Source: Whitmania pigra
Lineage: Eukaryota > Annelida > Clitellata > Hirudinida > Haemopidae
Length of the DNA: 64,000 nt
Assembly (NCBI GenBank): GCA_021613335.1
Contig: JAJTWR010000479.1
Coordinates: 124,001-188,000, forward strand
Direction of reading: 5' to 3'
Below the pieces are notes generated by a model. The model did no database searches, was not told the DNA's origin, and saw nothing but the letters and a program-made list of their open reading frames with translations. Within the stretch, counting starts at the first letter, position 1; each line of letters starts with the position of its first letter. This document shows, piece by piece, positions 36,852-46,153 of the stretch. The translations under genes and the position numbers were made by a program.

Positions 36852-37075
36852 AAATTTTTGAAGATAATGATACTGTTTTTTTGAGATAGCTTAGGTTTGT
36901 ATTTAATTTTTTACAATAGTAAAGGTTGTTTAAAAACGGTTTAAATTTTATTCAAAATAATTTTATGAACGCTAGTATGCATACCTTAAGAAGATTCTAA
37001 CAAAGAACTCAAAGCCCTTATTAAAGTTTTGAGAAGTTTGCCGCCATGAGATGATTATTTTCGGCATTATGCCCG

Positions 37076-37313
37076 CTGCTGACAGTCCTTTTTAGCAAAT
37101 CAAAATAAAGCTCAAGTAGCTCCCCAAGACGATGTTTTCCCTTGCGGTTTGTTTCTCCAAGATATTTTTCCATATTTTGTTATTGTGGAGGCCGGTATTG
37201 GCGTAGTTTCGTTAGTTTTTTCTATAAAATCAAACCAATGATTTTTACGCCCATTATAGCGGCCTCTTTTATAAAATCTTAACAAACCATTTTTAAACGG
37301 TTTCTGAGCGGTT
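37076..37313 (+). repeat. Dispersed repeat family 1, copy 1
   Basis: Matches 61956-62186 on the same strand and 47421-47557 on the opposite strand. Shared blocks: GCTGCTGACAG at the left, then CTTGCG-TTTGTTTC, then a near-identical ATTTTTCCATATTTTG, the word CCAATGATTTTTAC, CCTCTTTTATAAAATCT, and TTTAAACGGTTTCT at the right. A sequence resembling the inverted right end, TTGTTTAAAAACGGT, is found at about 36928, so the unit could begin there (about 390 bases). No frame is conserved. It fills most of the 36852-37354 gap ahead of the M28 peptidase gene. Confidence 0.7.
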
Positions 37314-37354
37314 TTAACTAAAATTGTAAAAAAGAATTTATTAGAAAGTATAGC

Positions 37355-38656
37355 ATGAAAAAAATCTATTGCCTCTTTTTATTGATGTTTGCCGTAAGCT
37401 TTACGAGGGCGCAAAATATCAACAAAATAATTGCCAAAAGCTATGTTGATTATTTAATTAAAACTTTAAGCAGCGACCAAATGCAAGGTCGGAGAACATT
37501 TACGCCCGGCATTGATAAAGCCGCATCGTTTATTGAAAACGAATTTAAGCAAATTGGATTAAAGCCTTTAACTGGACAGAGCGGTTTCAGGCAAACTTTT
37601 TATCGGTATCAGTTTAAACCCACAACAGTCAATATAAGCATAGACGGAAAAACGATTGATAAGAATAACGTATTTGTGTTTGGCAATCAGATAGAAGAAA
37701 CTTCTTTCTCCGGAAGCGCTGAGGGTTGGATTAAATTAAATTCCAAAAAAGACTTTAATTCGCAATACGAAGCCATTATCCAAACAAATAAACGGCAATT
37801 GGTTTTGGTAGACATTAAATTTGTAGATGCGTTTAATCGTTTGCGAGCCATAACACAAAATAACCTAACCATAGATGAGGCCGAATTAAATAGAACACAA
37901 AATAATCCCATTGTGTTTGTACTGGACGTAGATACCGTAGAAAAAAGTTATAACATAAATATCAAAAGTAACATCGTTAAACTGCCTTTATTTAATGTGG
38001 CAGGTATGTTGCCCGGAAAATCAAAAGAAATAGTTATTTTTTCTGCTCATTACGATCATTTAGGCATTGTAAAAACCTATGACAGAGATAGTATTATGAA
38101 CGGAGCAGACGATGATGCTTCTGGAACAACCGCAATTATTGCTTTGGCCAAATATTATAAAGCGCATAAAAAAAATAATCGCACGCTCATTTTTATAGCG
38201 TTTACTGCCGAAGAAATTGGCGGTTTTGGTTCGAGATATTTCTCTGAGCAGTTAAATCCGGAAGACGTGGTAGCCATGTTTAATATTGAAATGATTGGAA
38301 AGGAATCTAAATTTGGGAAAAATGCGGCTTTTATCACAGGTTATGAGCATTCTGATTTTGGTAAAATTCTTCAGAAAAATTTAAAGGGAACCGATTTTAA
38401 GTTCTATCCGGATCCTTATCCCGAATTGCATCTGTTTTATCGAAGCGATAACGCAACGCTGGCAGCCTTGGGAGTAGCGGCGCATACCATTAGTACCGAT
38501 AAAATTGATATAGATCCTTTTTATCATACCGTACGGGATGAATATGAAACGTTGGATATAGAAAACATTCTTTTCACCATAAAGGCCATAGCCAAAAGCG
38601 CGGAAAGTATTGTAAAAGGAACCGATACGCCAATCATAATATCCAAACAGCAATAA
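37355..38656 (+). CDS. Secreted M28-family zinc peptidase
   Basis: 433 aa with a signal peptide (MKKIYCLFLLMFAVSFTRAQ). The metal-binding residues of the M28 aminopeptidase family are present: His in SAHYDHLG, Asp in GADDDASGT, the catalytic Glu pair in AFTAEEIGGFGS, and Asp/His further on (YRSDNATLAALGV, DPFYHT). The N-terminal ~200 residues form a protease-associated-like insert (SSDQMQGRRTFTPGIDKA). It probably trims amino acids from peptides in the periplasm or at the surface. Confidence 0.92.
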   Translation: MKKIYCLFLLMFAVSFTRAQNINKIIAKSYVDYLIKTLSSDQMQGRRTFTPGIDKAASFIENEFKQIGLKPLTGQSGFRQTFYRYQFKPTTVNISIDGKTIDKNNVFVFGNQIEETSFSGSAEGWIKLNSKKDFNSQYEAIIQTNKRQLVLVDIKFVDAFNRLRAITQNNLTIDEAELNRTQNNPIVFVLDVDTVEKSYNINIKSNIVKLPLFNVAGMLPGKSKEIVIFSAHYDHLGIVKTYDRDSIMNGADDDASGTTAIIALAKYYKAHKKNNRTLIFIAFTAEEIGGFGSRYFSEQLNPEDVVAMFNIEMIGKESKFGKNAAFITGYEHSDFGKILQKNLKGTDFKFYPDPYPELHLFYRSDNATLAALGVAAHTISTDKIDIDPFYHTVRDEYETLDIENILFTIKAIAKSAESIVKGTDTPIIISKQQ

Positions 38657-38661
38657 TTTAT

Positions 38662-39156
38662 TTAAACAGCCAATTCCATCACATAATCATTCATAAAGAA
38701 ACCATTGCCGATATCCAAGTCAATGGCTTCTTTAATTTTAAATCCCAATTTTTCGTAAAAATCTTTGGCCTTATTATTACGGTTTACATTCAACTGAATA
38801 GCGGTTGCGCCTCTTTTTTTAACCAGATTAACCACTTCGTTTATCAAAAGCGTTCCGGCTCCTTTACCTTGCGATTGCGGCAATACGTAAAGTTTATGTA
38901 ATTTATAGATTTGCTCTTGGGGGTTTAAGACAGAAAATCCCGCAAAACCAATATCTATTTTTGTTTCTTGAGCGATAATAAATACATGTCCGTTTTTTAA
39001 CTGTTGTAAAAGCGTGGTTTGGTTGTACATTTTATCCAGCATATAATCAATCTGCTGTTGGCTTAAATAAGCATGGTAGGTAGATGGCCAAATTTGGTAT
39101 GCCAATTCCCTGATTATATTCAGATCCTTTTCTTTAGCTTTTTTTATATAAATCAT
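38662..39156 (-). CDS. GNAT-family N-acetyltransferase
   Basis: I start at MIYIKKAKEKDLNII (39156), 18 codons inside the longest frame, because the family begins at this strand. 164 aa: the acetyl-CoA-binding motif is YVLPQSQGKGAGTLLINEVV (Q/R-x-x-G-x-G/A type), and the later LNVNRNNKAKDFYEKLGF is the usual motif B. The substrate is unknown. It lies tail to tail with the M28 peptidase gene, five bases away. Confidence 0.88.
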   Translation of the reverse strand: MIYIKKAKEKDLNIIRELAYQIWPSTYHAYLSQQQIDYMLDKMYNQTTLLQQLKNGHVFIIAQETKIDIGFAGFSVLNPQEQIYKLHKLYVLPQSQGKGAGTLLINEVVNLVKKRGATAIQLNVNRNNKAKDFYEKLGFKIKEAIDLDIGNGFFMNDYVMELAV

Positions 39157-39467
39157 AGCGGCTCTTAGATAAACAAATATCGGCTTTAAAATCAAATTAT
39201 ACAAAATCATCTTTAACTAATTCTACTTCAAGATTTTATCCTTATTTTTTTACGCAGATTATCGGTCTTAAAATAAAGAACCGTATTAATTTTAAACGTT
39301 GGTTTGGCCGATAATATTTACGGGGTCATAATTTTTCGCCAATCAGGTAATTGGCCGTTTCTAATCCGTTTTGTAAAACTGGGAAGGGTGTTTTCCGGTT
39401 TTTCTCCGGGCTTTTTGCAATCCGCCGGCACGTTTATTTTAGCCTAGCTAGGGAGGTGTCCTACTCG

Positions 39468-39599
39468 TTAGCATGTACTAAATAAAAAGGCGGGGCTACA
39501 TTCTAAAAACTGCTCTAAAAGCTTTTCGTTGAAGTCGCCAATATAGTCGATGTAAAACGCAGGCTCTTGTTTTTCTTTTACAATATGATGCGACGACAT
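39468..39599 (-). pseudogene. Thiamine pyrophosphokinase, N-terminal stub
   Basis: 43 codons starting MSSHHIVKEKQEPAFYIDYI and ending after LLEQFLECSPAFLF. This opening (SSHHI-x-KEKQEPA...LLxxxLExSP) is characteristic of Bacteroidota thiamine pyrophosphokinases of about 210 residues, so roughly four fifths is gone. The gap from 39211 to 39467 holds nothing else that I can name. Confidence 0.5.
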
Positions 39600-39688
39600 A
39601 AAATATTATATATTATGGATAAATCCAATTAAATTCTTTATATTTGTATATATATAAAATATACTGTAAATTTTTAAATTAAAGGAAT

Positions 39689-39758
39689 CCGGGTCGCTCT
39701 GTCGGTTTGATGAGGTTGATTTAGTAGATAGAGGGGTGACAAGTGACTCGGTTTTTTT
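39689..39758 (+). ncRNA. Compact two-stem RNA candidate with U-tract
   Basis: CCGGGTC (39689-39695) pairs with GACTCGG (39745-39751, one G-T), and inside it CTCTGTC (39697-39703) pairs with GATAGAG (39727-39733), with an asymmetric internal loop GGGTGACAAGT. Seven T follow. A TATATTTG -7 box lies at 39639-39646. The same DNA can be read as part of an open frame (39677-39827), so a coding remnant is the competing explanation. Confidence 0.4.
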
Positions 39759-39964
39759 AAAAAATTTACTGGTTGAAAAGTCGGCGATACTTAAAAATCA
39801 TGATAATTGCGATCAGTTTATCTGATTTTAGTTTTACCAAATTTATAGCTTTTTGAAGCAAAAAAAATATGAACCGTCTCTGTGATGTAGTTGGGAAATA
39901 AAAATGTAAAGAAGGGATAATTTAAGGTTGTCAAAGTATTATTGGTAAAGAATACAATAGCGGT

Positions 39965-40336
39965 TCAGCAACACAAAATCCGGTATGAAGCCAAAAATAA
40001 GGCTTTAGCATTTTAATTATAGGCTAAGGATCTGAATGTTAATGATGCTGCGTATATTATTGCGGGGGATAAGGAATCGGGCAGTAATTTTCCTGAAAAT
40101 TTTCTATTTAAAAAAGTATTACTGTATTTTTATACTTTAAAACCGGGCGAACGTTTGCTGTTGTTTTTATAGAAACAGAATTCGGGGAAAAAGAAATTTT
40201 TCCGCAACGCGGATTTACGTTCCAATGAAAAGCAGGGTTTGTAAATCCAAAAGGCAAAGAGTTTGCCGAAGAATTAGCAAAGACAGACAATATTCGATTT
40301 TTTTTAATCGCATCAAGCATAAAAAAAACAGAATAA
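39965..40336 (+). pseudogene. Multiply broken gene, unknown
   Basis: Pieces in different frames: QHKIRYEAKNKALAF, then AKDLNVNDAAYIIAGDKESG and FLFKKVLLYFYTLKPG, then TFAVVFIETEFGEKEIFPQ, then after an in-frame TGA, GFVNPKGKEFAEELAKT up to TAA near 40336. Codon choice and amino-acid mix look coding, but I do not recognise a family. Confidence 0.3.
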
Positions 40337-40379
40337 CATGAGCAAAATCAAAACTGAACATCACAAACAGAGATCAAGA

Positions 40380-40918
40380 TATTTATACAACATGGTATAA
40401 ACTGGCATATATTCTATTTTTGTTATTATTTATATCCTGTAAAGCATGGTATTTTGATGATTGTGGAAAACTCTGCCCTAAAAATTCAAACTATAAATTA
40501 AAGGGAAAGTATAACAATTAATATATTGAGTCAGTTAGATACCAATAATATATATAGAAAAATTGAGTCTTATAATGAAAAGGGAGAAAATATTGACGAT
40601 CCCTCTCAAGATAAATTCTATACAAAATTTTATGGTCAAGGAAGAGCTTCTTCGTTTTCAATTCATAAAAACAGGTCTCTTACAGAGCAAGAATTGAATC
40701 CTATTTGTCATTCCAAAAAATACTATGTGATTTTTGATAATGGGAAAGCCTTAAAAACGGAGTGTTTTGTTCGTGGAGATAGCTTTTATTTTATTCAAAA
40801 AGGTTTGATTGGGAAAAATGGAGACATGCTTAGATTTATAAGTAAAGATAAGACTGTTACGATTTTGGTAAAGGAAAATATTCCTAAAACCTGGATTAAA
40901 TACAAATTTAATTGGTAA
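40380..40918 (+). pseudogene. Broken lipoprotein gene, unknown
   Basis: A first frame gives a lipoprotein signal, KLAYILFLLLFISC, and a short mature start (AWYFDDCGKLCPKNSNYK), stopping at 40517-40519. A second frame, 40526-40918 from a TTG, continues for 130 residues (IYRKIESYNEKGENIDDPSQ, SFSIHKNRSLTEQELNPI, YVIFDNGKALKTECFV). The frameshift lies at 40502-40519. No ATG precedes the signal in frame. Function unknown. The 40920-41063 stretch is a further startless frame (GGSNYLNQLTGFVDNAVTKK), not recognised. Confidence 0.4.
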
Positions 40919-41029
40919 CGAAGGACTTTAACCTATTTACCGGTAAATTTAGATATAGGGGGAAGTAACTATCTGAATCAATTAACCGGTTTTGTTGATA
41001 ATGCCGTAACAAAAAAATATCTTGTTTTA

Positions 41030-41064
41030 TTTGGCAAGCTATCAATTTCAAATGATTACATTTG
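41030..41064 (+). promoter_or_regulatory. Candidate ppc promoter
   Basis: TTTG (41030-41033), 23 bases, TACATTTG (41057-41064), and the ppc start at 41090. The -7 box is exact for TAnnTTTG; the spacing is at the long end of the accepted range. Confidence 0.4.
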
Positions 41065-41089
41065 AAATTTAATTTTCCTTACTTAGTTT

Positions 41090-43675
41090 ATGCAGGAGAA
41101 TCAGCCCATCAGCCAGCGGGAGCATATTTTTAATAATGAGGTTTTAGCCCGTTTTGAGCTTTATAACAGTTTATTTTTAACGCTTCCTTTTTATAAAATA
41201 AAAGACACCGGCACCTTACTTCCGCTGTTTATTAAGAGTTGTGAAGAGGCGGTAAAAAATCATCAGACACCCGAAAAACTGATCGGCGATTTTTTCAGTA
41301 AGTTTACAAAAGACAACGATCAACAAAAGGTCGTCGATTTACTTTTTAGGTTTATTCAATACATCGAACGCCAGGTTGTGCTTTTTGACGCGATAGAAGA
41401 TGCTTCGTTTGCAAAACTAAACGTTGGCGATGAGCAAACCTCTTTAAGAGCCTTATTTTTAAAAGGCAATGAAAGCAAGGCTTTGCATGATAAAATAGAC
41501 CATCTGATTGAAGAATTTTCATTGCGTTTGGTTCTTACGGCGCATCCAACCCAGTTTTATCCGGGAAACGTGTTGGCCATTATGAACGATTTAACTTTGG
41601 CCGTCAAAGAAAACGATATTGGCGCTATCCATCAGTTATTGCAACAGCTCGGTAAAACTCCTTTTTTCAATAAAAAATCGCCCACGCCGGTAAATGAAGC
41701 CCTTAGCCTTGCTTGGTACTTAGAAAATGTATTTTACTTTGCGGGAGCCAAAGTGCAATCTACCCTAAATCAATTGCTTTGCGAATATCATATCACTCCT
41801 AAAAAAGTAATAGAACTTGGTTTTTGGCCCGGGGGCGACAGAGACGGAAACCCGAATGTAAATCAGCAAACAACCGTAGAGGTAGCCAGAATGCTCCGTC
41901 AAATTTTGTTCCGTTGTTATTACCGCGATTTTAGAAAAATAAAACGTCGCATCACCTTTCGAGGGGTAGAAAATCAGCTAGCTACCTTGCAGGAAGTTCT
42001 TTATAAAAATGCTTTCGATAGCCATGTTAAAGAGGAAGATATATCGGGTTTTCTTATAGAAAATCTTCAAAATATCATCGATATATTAAACGAAACTCAC
42101 GATGGTCTTTTTGTTGATTTGGTAAGCGATTTGTTAGCCAAAGTTAATCTGTATCGAAGCTATTTCGCTTCTTTAGATATCAGACAAGACAGCAGGGTGC
42201 TGCGCCAAGTACATGCATATTGCCGATCGCAAAAGCCAATCAATTCGTTATATAGCGCCGATTATGAAAATTTCTCTGAAGAAGAAAAACTAAAAGCCAT
42301 CAGGTTTCGCAATGCTAAAATTATTTATACGGATGAGCAAGACCAATTGACGCTTGACACCCTGACAACCATCAGAGAGATCAAAAACATTCAAAAACGC
42401 AACGGCGAAAAAGCCTGTCATCGTTTTATTATCAGTAATTGCCAACAAGCCAGCGATATTTTACAACTGATAGAACTTTTTTTGTGGAACAATTGGTTAG
42501 CGGATGAACTGAGGGTTGACTTTGTGCCTTTGTTTGAAACGGTAAACGATTTAGCCCGCGCGGGCGAAATTATGGAACGTTTATATAACCACCCGTTTTA
42601 TAAAGCGCATCTGGCTAAGCGAGGCAACAAACAAGATATCATGCTTGGTTTTTCTGACAGTACCAAAGACGGCGGTTACTTAATGGCAAACTGGTCTATC
42701 TTTAAAGCAAAAATAAACCTTACCAAGGTTGCCGAAAAATATCATATTCAGCTGTCGTTTTTTGATGGGCGAGGCGGCCCTCCAGCCAGAGGAGGCGGTA
42801 AAACACATCGTTTTTATGCTTCCATGGGAAAAGAAATTGCCAACAAAAACATACAGGTTACCGTGCAAGGACAAACAATTAGTTCGCAATACGGGTCGAT
42901 AGACAGCGCCTCTTTTAACATAGAACAACTAATTAATGCGGGTATTTCTTCCGGTATCAAAGAGCGTCACAACGTATTGTTAAACAAAGAGAATTTTGAA
43001 ACTTTGGATAAAATGGCAAGCGATAGTTACCAGACCTATGTAAATCTGAGAAACCATCCCCAGTTTTTGCCTTATCTGGAAAATTTTTCGCCGCTTAAGC
43101 TATTGTCAAAAATTACTATCAGCAGCCGACCGGTAAAAAGAGGAAGCAAAAGTTCTTTAAAATTAGAAGACTTAAGAGCCATTAGTTTTGTAACCTCCTG
43201 GAGCCAGATAAAACAAAATATTCCGGGCTTTTACGGCATTGGCAGCGCTCTAAGCAATCAAGAAAAAGCAGGGAATTGGGCTAAATTAAAAGCCGCTTAT
43301 CAGCAATCCGGTTATTTTAAAACCATCATAGATAATTGCATGATGAGTATGAGCAAATCTGATTTCGAAATTACCGCTTATTTGGCCAACGATAAAAAAT
43401 ATGGCGCTTTCTGGAAAATTTTGTACGATGAATTTAAACTTTCGGGCGATATGTTGTTGAAACTTTCCGGTTTGCCCGATCTGATGTCAAACTACCTGGT
43501 AGAAAAGCGTTCTATTGCCATTAGGGAAAAGATTGTGCTGCCTTTGGTGTTAATTCAGCATTTTGCTCTCCATAAATTACAGAACGAAATAAACGCTGAG
43601 AAACGACAAGATTATGAAAAGCTCGCTATCAGAACCGTTTATGGGATTGTTAACGCGGGAAGAAATTTGGCTTAA
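41090..43675 (+). CDS. ppc: Phosphoenolpyruvate carboxylase
   Basis: 861 aa, full length. The catalytic His is in LVLTAHPTQFYPG (near residue 152), the GGDRDGNPNV segment follows near 250, and the mobile catalytic loop is FDGRGGPPARGGG (near 560), with the QG-Q-I-SSQYGS motif after it. It adds bicarbonate to phosphoenolpyruvate to make oxaloacetate and so refills the citric-acid cycle. The C-terminus is NAGRNLA, where other families end in the same R-N-x-G/A type. It is flanked on both sides by decayed DNA but is itself intact. Confidence 0.95.
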   Translation: MQENQPISQREHIFNNEVLARFELYNSLFLTLPFYKIKDTGTLLPLFIKSCEEAVKNHQTPEKLIGDFFSKFTKDNDQQKVVDLLFRFIQYIERQVVLFDAIEDASFAKLNVGDEQTSLRALFLKGNESKALHDKIDHLIEEFSLRLVLTAHPTQFYPGNVLAIMNDLTLAVKENDIGAIHQLLQQLGKTPFFNKKSPTPVNEALSLAWYLENVFYFAGAKVQSTLNQLLCEYHITPKKVIELGFWPGGDRDGNPNVNQQTTVEVARMLRQILFRCYYRDFRKIKRRITFRGVENQLATLQEVLYKNAFDSHVKEEDISGFLIENLQNIIDILNETHDGLFVDLVSDLLAKVNLYRSYFASLDIRQDSRVLRQVHAYCRSQKPINSLYSADYENFSEEEKLKAIRFRNAKIIYTDEQDQLTLDTLTTIREIKNIQKRNGEKACHRFIISNCQQASDILQLIELFLWNNWLADELRVDFVPLFETVNDLARAGEIMERLYNHPFYKAHLAKRGNKQDIMLGFSDSTKDGGYLMANWSIFKAKINLTKVAEKYHIQLSFFDGRGGPPARGGGKTHRFYASMGKEIANKNIQVTVQGQTISSQYGSIDSASFNIEQLINAGISSGIKERHNVLLNKENFETLDKMASDSYQTYVNLRNHPQFLPYLENFSPLKLLSKITISSRPVKRGSKSSLKLEDLRAISFVTSWSQIKQNIPGFYGIGSALSNQEKAGNWAKLKAAYQQSGYFKTIIDNCMMSMSKSDFEITAYLANDKKYGAFWKILYDEFKLSGDMLLKLSGLPDLMSNYLVEKRSIAIREKIVLPLVLIQHFALHKLQNEINAEKRQDYEKLAIRTVYGIVNAGRNLA

Positions 43676-43687
43676 ATTAATTTGATT

Positions 43688-43995
43688 ATGATAAAAAATA
43701 CCTTGCAGCAGCAAGTCAACGGGCAGGGCTTTTATATAAATTATACTTTAAGCGGTAAGATGGCGGCCATTTACGGCCATGCGGACAAAACCAGGCTAAG
43801 AATTTCTTTTGCGCATGATGAAGCCGACAACCGTATTGCAAAAATCGACCATTTACAAAACATTACCACCTATTATGTAAATGATGCCGACGGAAATGTT
43901 TTAGCCATTTATGATAACAATGGAAGCAATTTAAGGCAAAAAGAAGTTTTGGTATACGCTGCCGATAGAACTGGCGTTTATCAACGCTTAAATAC
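43688..43995 (+). pseudogene. Rhs/YD-repeat protein fragment
   Basis: About 100 residues from the zone before the Rhs core: FAHDEADNRIAKIDHLQNIT, then YYVNDADGNVLAIYDNN and the end VYAADRTGVYQR. This Y-D-x-x-N-R-I...YYV-D-GNV-A-Y pattern belongs to Rhs-type polymorphic toxins and related surface proteins. Both the thousand-plus residues before it and the core/tip after it are missing. At about 43985 the sequence runs into an IS256-family remnant on the minus strand. Confidence 0.65.
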
Positions 43996-44355
43996 ATGTT
44001 CCTGAATGTCCGATACGCTCATGCCTTTGGCGTACCTAGATACCATAACCTCTTCCAGTCCTTCGACCATGCTTTCCCGTTTGGGTACCGGTATGGGATT
44101 AAAACCGGCACCCTGGTCACGCGGAACCTCAATCTCCATTTCTCCATAACCGATTTTTAATTTTTCTTTTTGCTATGGCCGTTGCGCGCGTTAGGGTTAG
44201 CGCTTTGCCGGCGCTTATCATAGCCCAATTTTTTCCATCGTCGTTAAAGCATTGGCGATGATCCGCTTCTGAATACCGCTTAAGAACTCATTGAGCTGTT
44301 CGCCTGTCTTGAACTGCTTCAAAAAGTCGTCGGACAAGAAATCTCTTGTTTTCAT
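43985..44355 (-). mobile_element. IS256-family transposase, N-terminal remnant
   Basis: From ATG 44355 the minus frame gives LSDDFLKQFKTGEQLNEFLS and ANALTTMEKIGL, then a stop and frameshift in the region that should hold the LxGELxxHLGY motif, then GYGEMEIEVPRDQGAGFNPI, VPKRESMVEGLEEVMVSRYA and KGMSVSDIQEH. These are the first ~120 residues of an IS256-type (mutator) transposase; the DDE domain is absent. Upstream, GTTAAAATTCGATTTTAAC (44393-44411) is an inverted repeat near the presumed element end. Confidence 0.7.
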
Positions 44356-44577
44356 TTTTTCTTATTGTGTTTAAAGTTAAAAAATCAAATCCGTTAAAAT
44401 TCGATTTTAACTTACGCACTTTAGGAAGCGGTGTCTTGAATATTTTTAGCATTACAGGCTCTTTAAAAGTATCAGCTTATTGAACTTTCCCAACAAGTAA
44501 CCAACGGTTGTATTAAGCAACTGAGCATATTCATTACCATACTGATTTGGTATCTTACCCAATAAAAAGAGGCTTCA

Positions 44578-45123
44578 TCAAGCTCCTCTTTTTACCGGGG
44601 TATTGGTTTTTTTAGCCGGATTTGATGTTTTTGATGTAGCTTTGGCCGTATTGGTCAATTTTGTTTTTGAAACCATTTTATGTTTGGTTGGGGCTTTTCC
44701 GTCTAACTTTGGAGTTTCCGGGCTTGGTAGCCCCGGGGCTTGTTCGGTAAATAAAGGCAAATCTTTAATAATATGATACCACGACAAAATTTTCTTCATA
44801 TCAGAAGCATAAACTTTTTCTTGGTTATGTTTTGGAACAACTTCCAAAAAGAAATTTCTTAAAGTTTTTTCATCAGCTTTTACATCCGGAAGTTTTGCTT
44901 TGGCTTTTTCAATATTTACAAATACATCCGCCAATTTAATTTCTTCCTCTTGGCCATATAGGGTAATATCTTCTAAAGAAGCTAATTTTGTGTTTGATAC
45001 GCCGACAACAATTTTCAACTTTTGCTCATCCAAACCCTCCAGGATATAACCTGTTTTATTCTGTCCAACCAGTTTGTATAAACCTGATCTGCCGGATATG
45101 GCCACTAATCCTTTTAAATTCAT
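44578..45123 (-). CDS. DUF5606 family protein
   Basis: 181 aa. The N-terminal ~130 residues begin MNLKGLVAISGRSGLYKLVG and contain KTGYILEGLDEQKLKI and LRNFFLEVVPKHNQEKVY, the usual DUF5606/DUF6852 pair. The last ~45 residues are a low-complexity Lys/Thr/Pro tail. No enzymatic motif is visible and the function is unknown. It lies 60 bases after the cyclophilin gene on the same strand and may be transcribed with it. Confidence 0.8.
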   Translation of the reverse strand: MNLKGLVAISGRSGLYKLVGQNKTGYILEGLDEQKLKIVVGVSNTKLASLEDITLYGQEEEIKLADVFVNIEKAKAKLPDVKADEKTLRNFFLEVVPKHNQEKVYASDMKKILSWYHIIKDLPLFTEQAPGLPSPETPKLDGKAPTKHKMVSKTKLTNTAKATSKTSNPAKKTNTPVKRGA

Positions 45124-45183
45124 ATTTTTTAAGTATAGTGCATAACAGCGTTTTGTTGAAACGCCAAATATTTTTACGCTAAA

Positions 45184-45642
45184 TTAACTTTCAATTATCT
45201 CAATTTCCAAAATTTTATCGTTCTGACGAATTTGGTCTACTATATTAATATTTTTAACTACTTTACCAAAACAAGTATGATTACCATCCAAATGAGCCGT
45301 ATTTTCTCTGCTGTGACATATGAAAAACTGAGAACCGCCCGTATTTCGCCCCGCATGCGCCATCGATAAAACGCCTCTGTCATGATATTGATTATCGCCC
45401 AATAATTCACAATCTATATGATAACCGGGGCCGCCTGTGCCCGGCATCCCTTGAGCGCCTTCCTTTGAATTAGGACATCCGCCCTGAATAACAAAATTTG
45501 GAATTACACGGTGAAAACTAACCCCGTCATAAAAGCCTTCTTTTGCTAATTTTTTAAAATTTTGAACCGTTTTGGGAGCGTCTTTTTCATAAAACTCAAC
45601 AGTCATATCACCTTTTTCGGTTTTAATAATCGCTTTACTCAT
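45184..45642 (-). CDS. Cyclophilin-type peptidyl-prolyl isomerase
   Basis: 152 aa, no signal peptide. The core motif is FHRVIPNFVIQGGCP, followed by GGPGYHIDCE, VLSMAHAGRNTGGSQFFICH and HTCFGKVV, all conserved in cyclophilins. It speeds proline cis-trans isomerisation during protein folding in the cytoplasm. The first two thirds of the active site (R, F, Q, M, F, H) are present. Confidence 0.95.
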   Translation of the reverse strand: MSKAIIKTEKGDMTVEFYEKDAPKTVQNFKKLAKEGFYDGVSFHRVIPNFVIQGGCPNSKEGAQGMPGTGGPGYHIDCELLGDNQYHDRGVLSMAHAGRNTGGSQFFICHSRENTAHLDGNHTCFGKVVKNINIVDQIRQNDKILEIEIIES

Positions 45643-46153
45643 GCTTAAAATTTTGTAACCGTCAAAGTTAGCAATTTTAACTATTCAATCTAATTTATCG
45701 ATAATCAGAAATAATTTTTCGGTTAAAATCAAATTTAAGATAATTTAATAACCGATTTTGGAACAGAAACATATTGTAAAAATTATTTAAAGCGCAACGA
45801 TAAGACCGAAATTAAAAGTAAGAACCTTTTTTGACATAATAATTTTTTGATGAGTACAAGCAAAAAAAGTTTTCCTGTCAAAGAAACCGCAAAACGGCCT
45901 TTAAAAAACGATTCAATATTGCCGTCATGCTGAAATCTTATGGGGATAATATTATAAAATAAACGGAAGATATTCTGAAAAACAATTCTTGGACAAGCTT
46001 GTTAGGAAAAAATTAAATGCCGGCAAAAACGGTCATTTGATAACATTAATAAATTTGCAGTTTAACAAAGACTTTATTTGTTAATTTAACTTTTATCAAC
46101 AACATATTTCCAATTTAATTACAAAAAAACTACTTTCGTTCTATTTCCTAATT
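45643..46153. other. Gene-poor stretch
   Basis: Only a 27-codon ORF at 45850 (MSTSKKSFPVKETAKRPLKN) can be seen, too short to judge. At about 46040-46075 a short run (AATAAATTTGCAGTTTAACA) resembles the middle of repeat family 2. The rest is A/T-rich with no clear feature. Confidence 0.4.

Noticed and set aside
39689..39758. Hammerhead ribozyme or TPP riboswitch
   Set aside because: GATGAG is present, but the CUGAUGA...GAAA hammerhead core and the conserved TPP-sensing segments are not.
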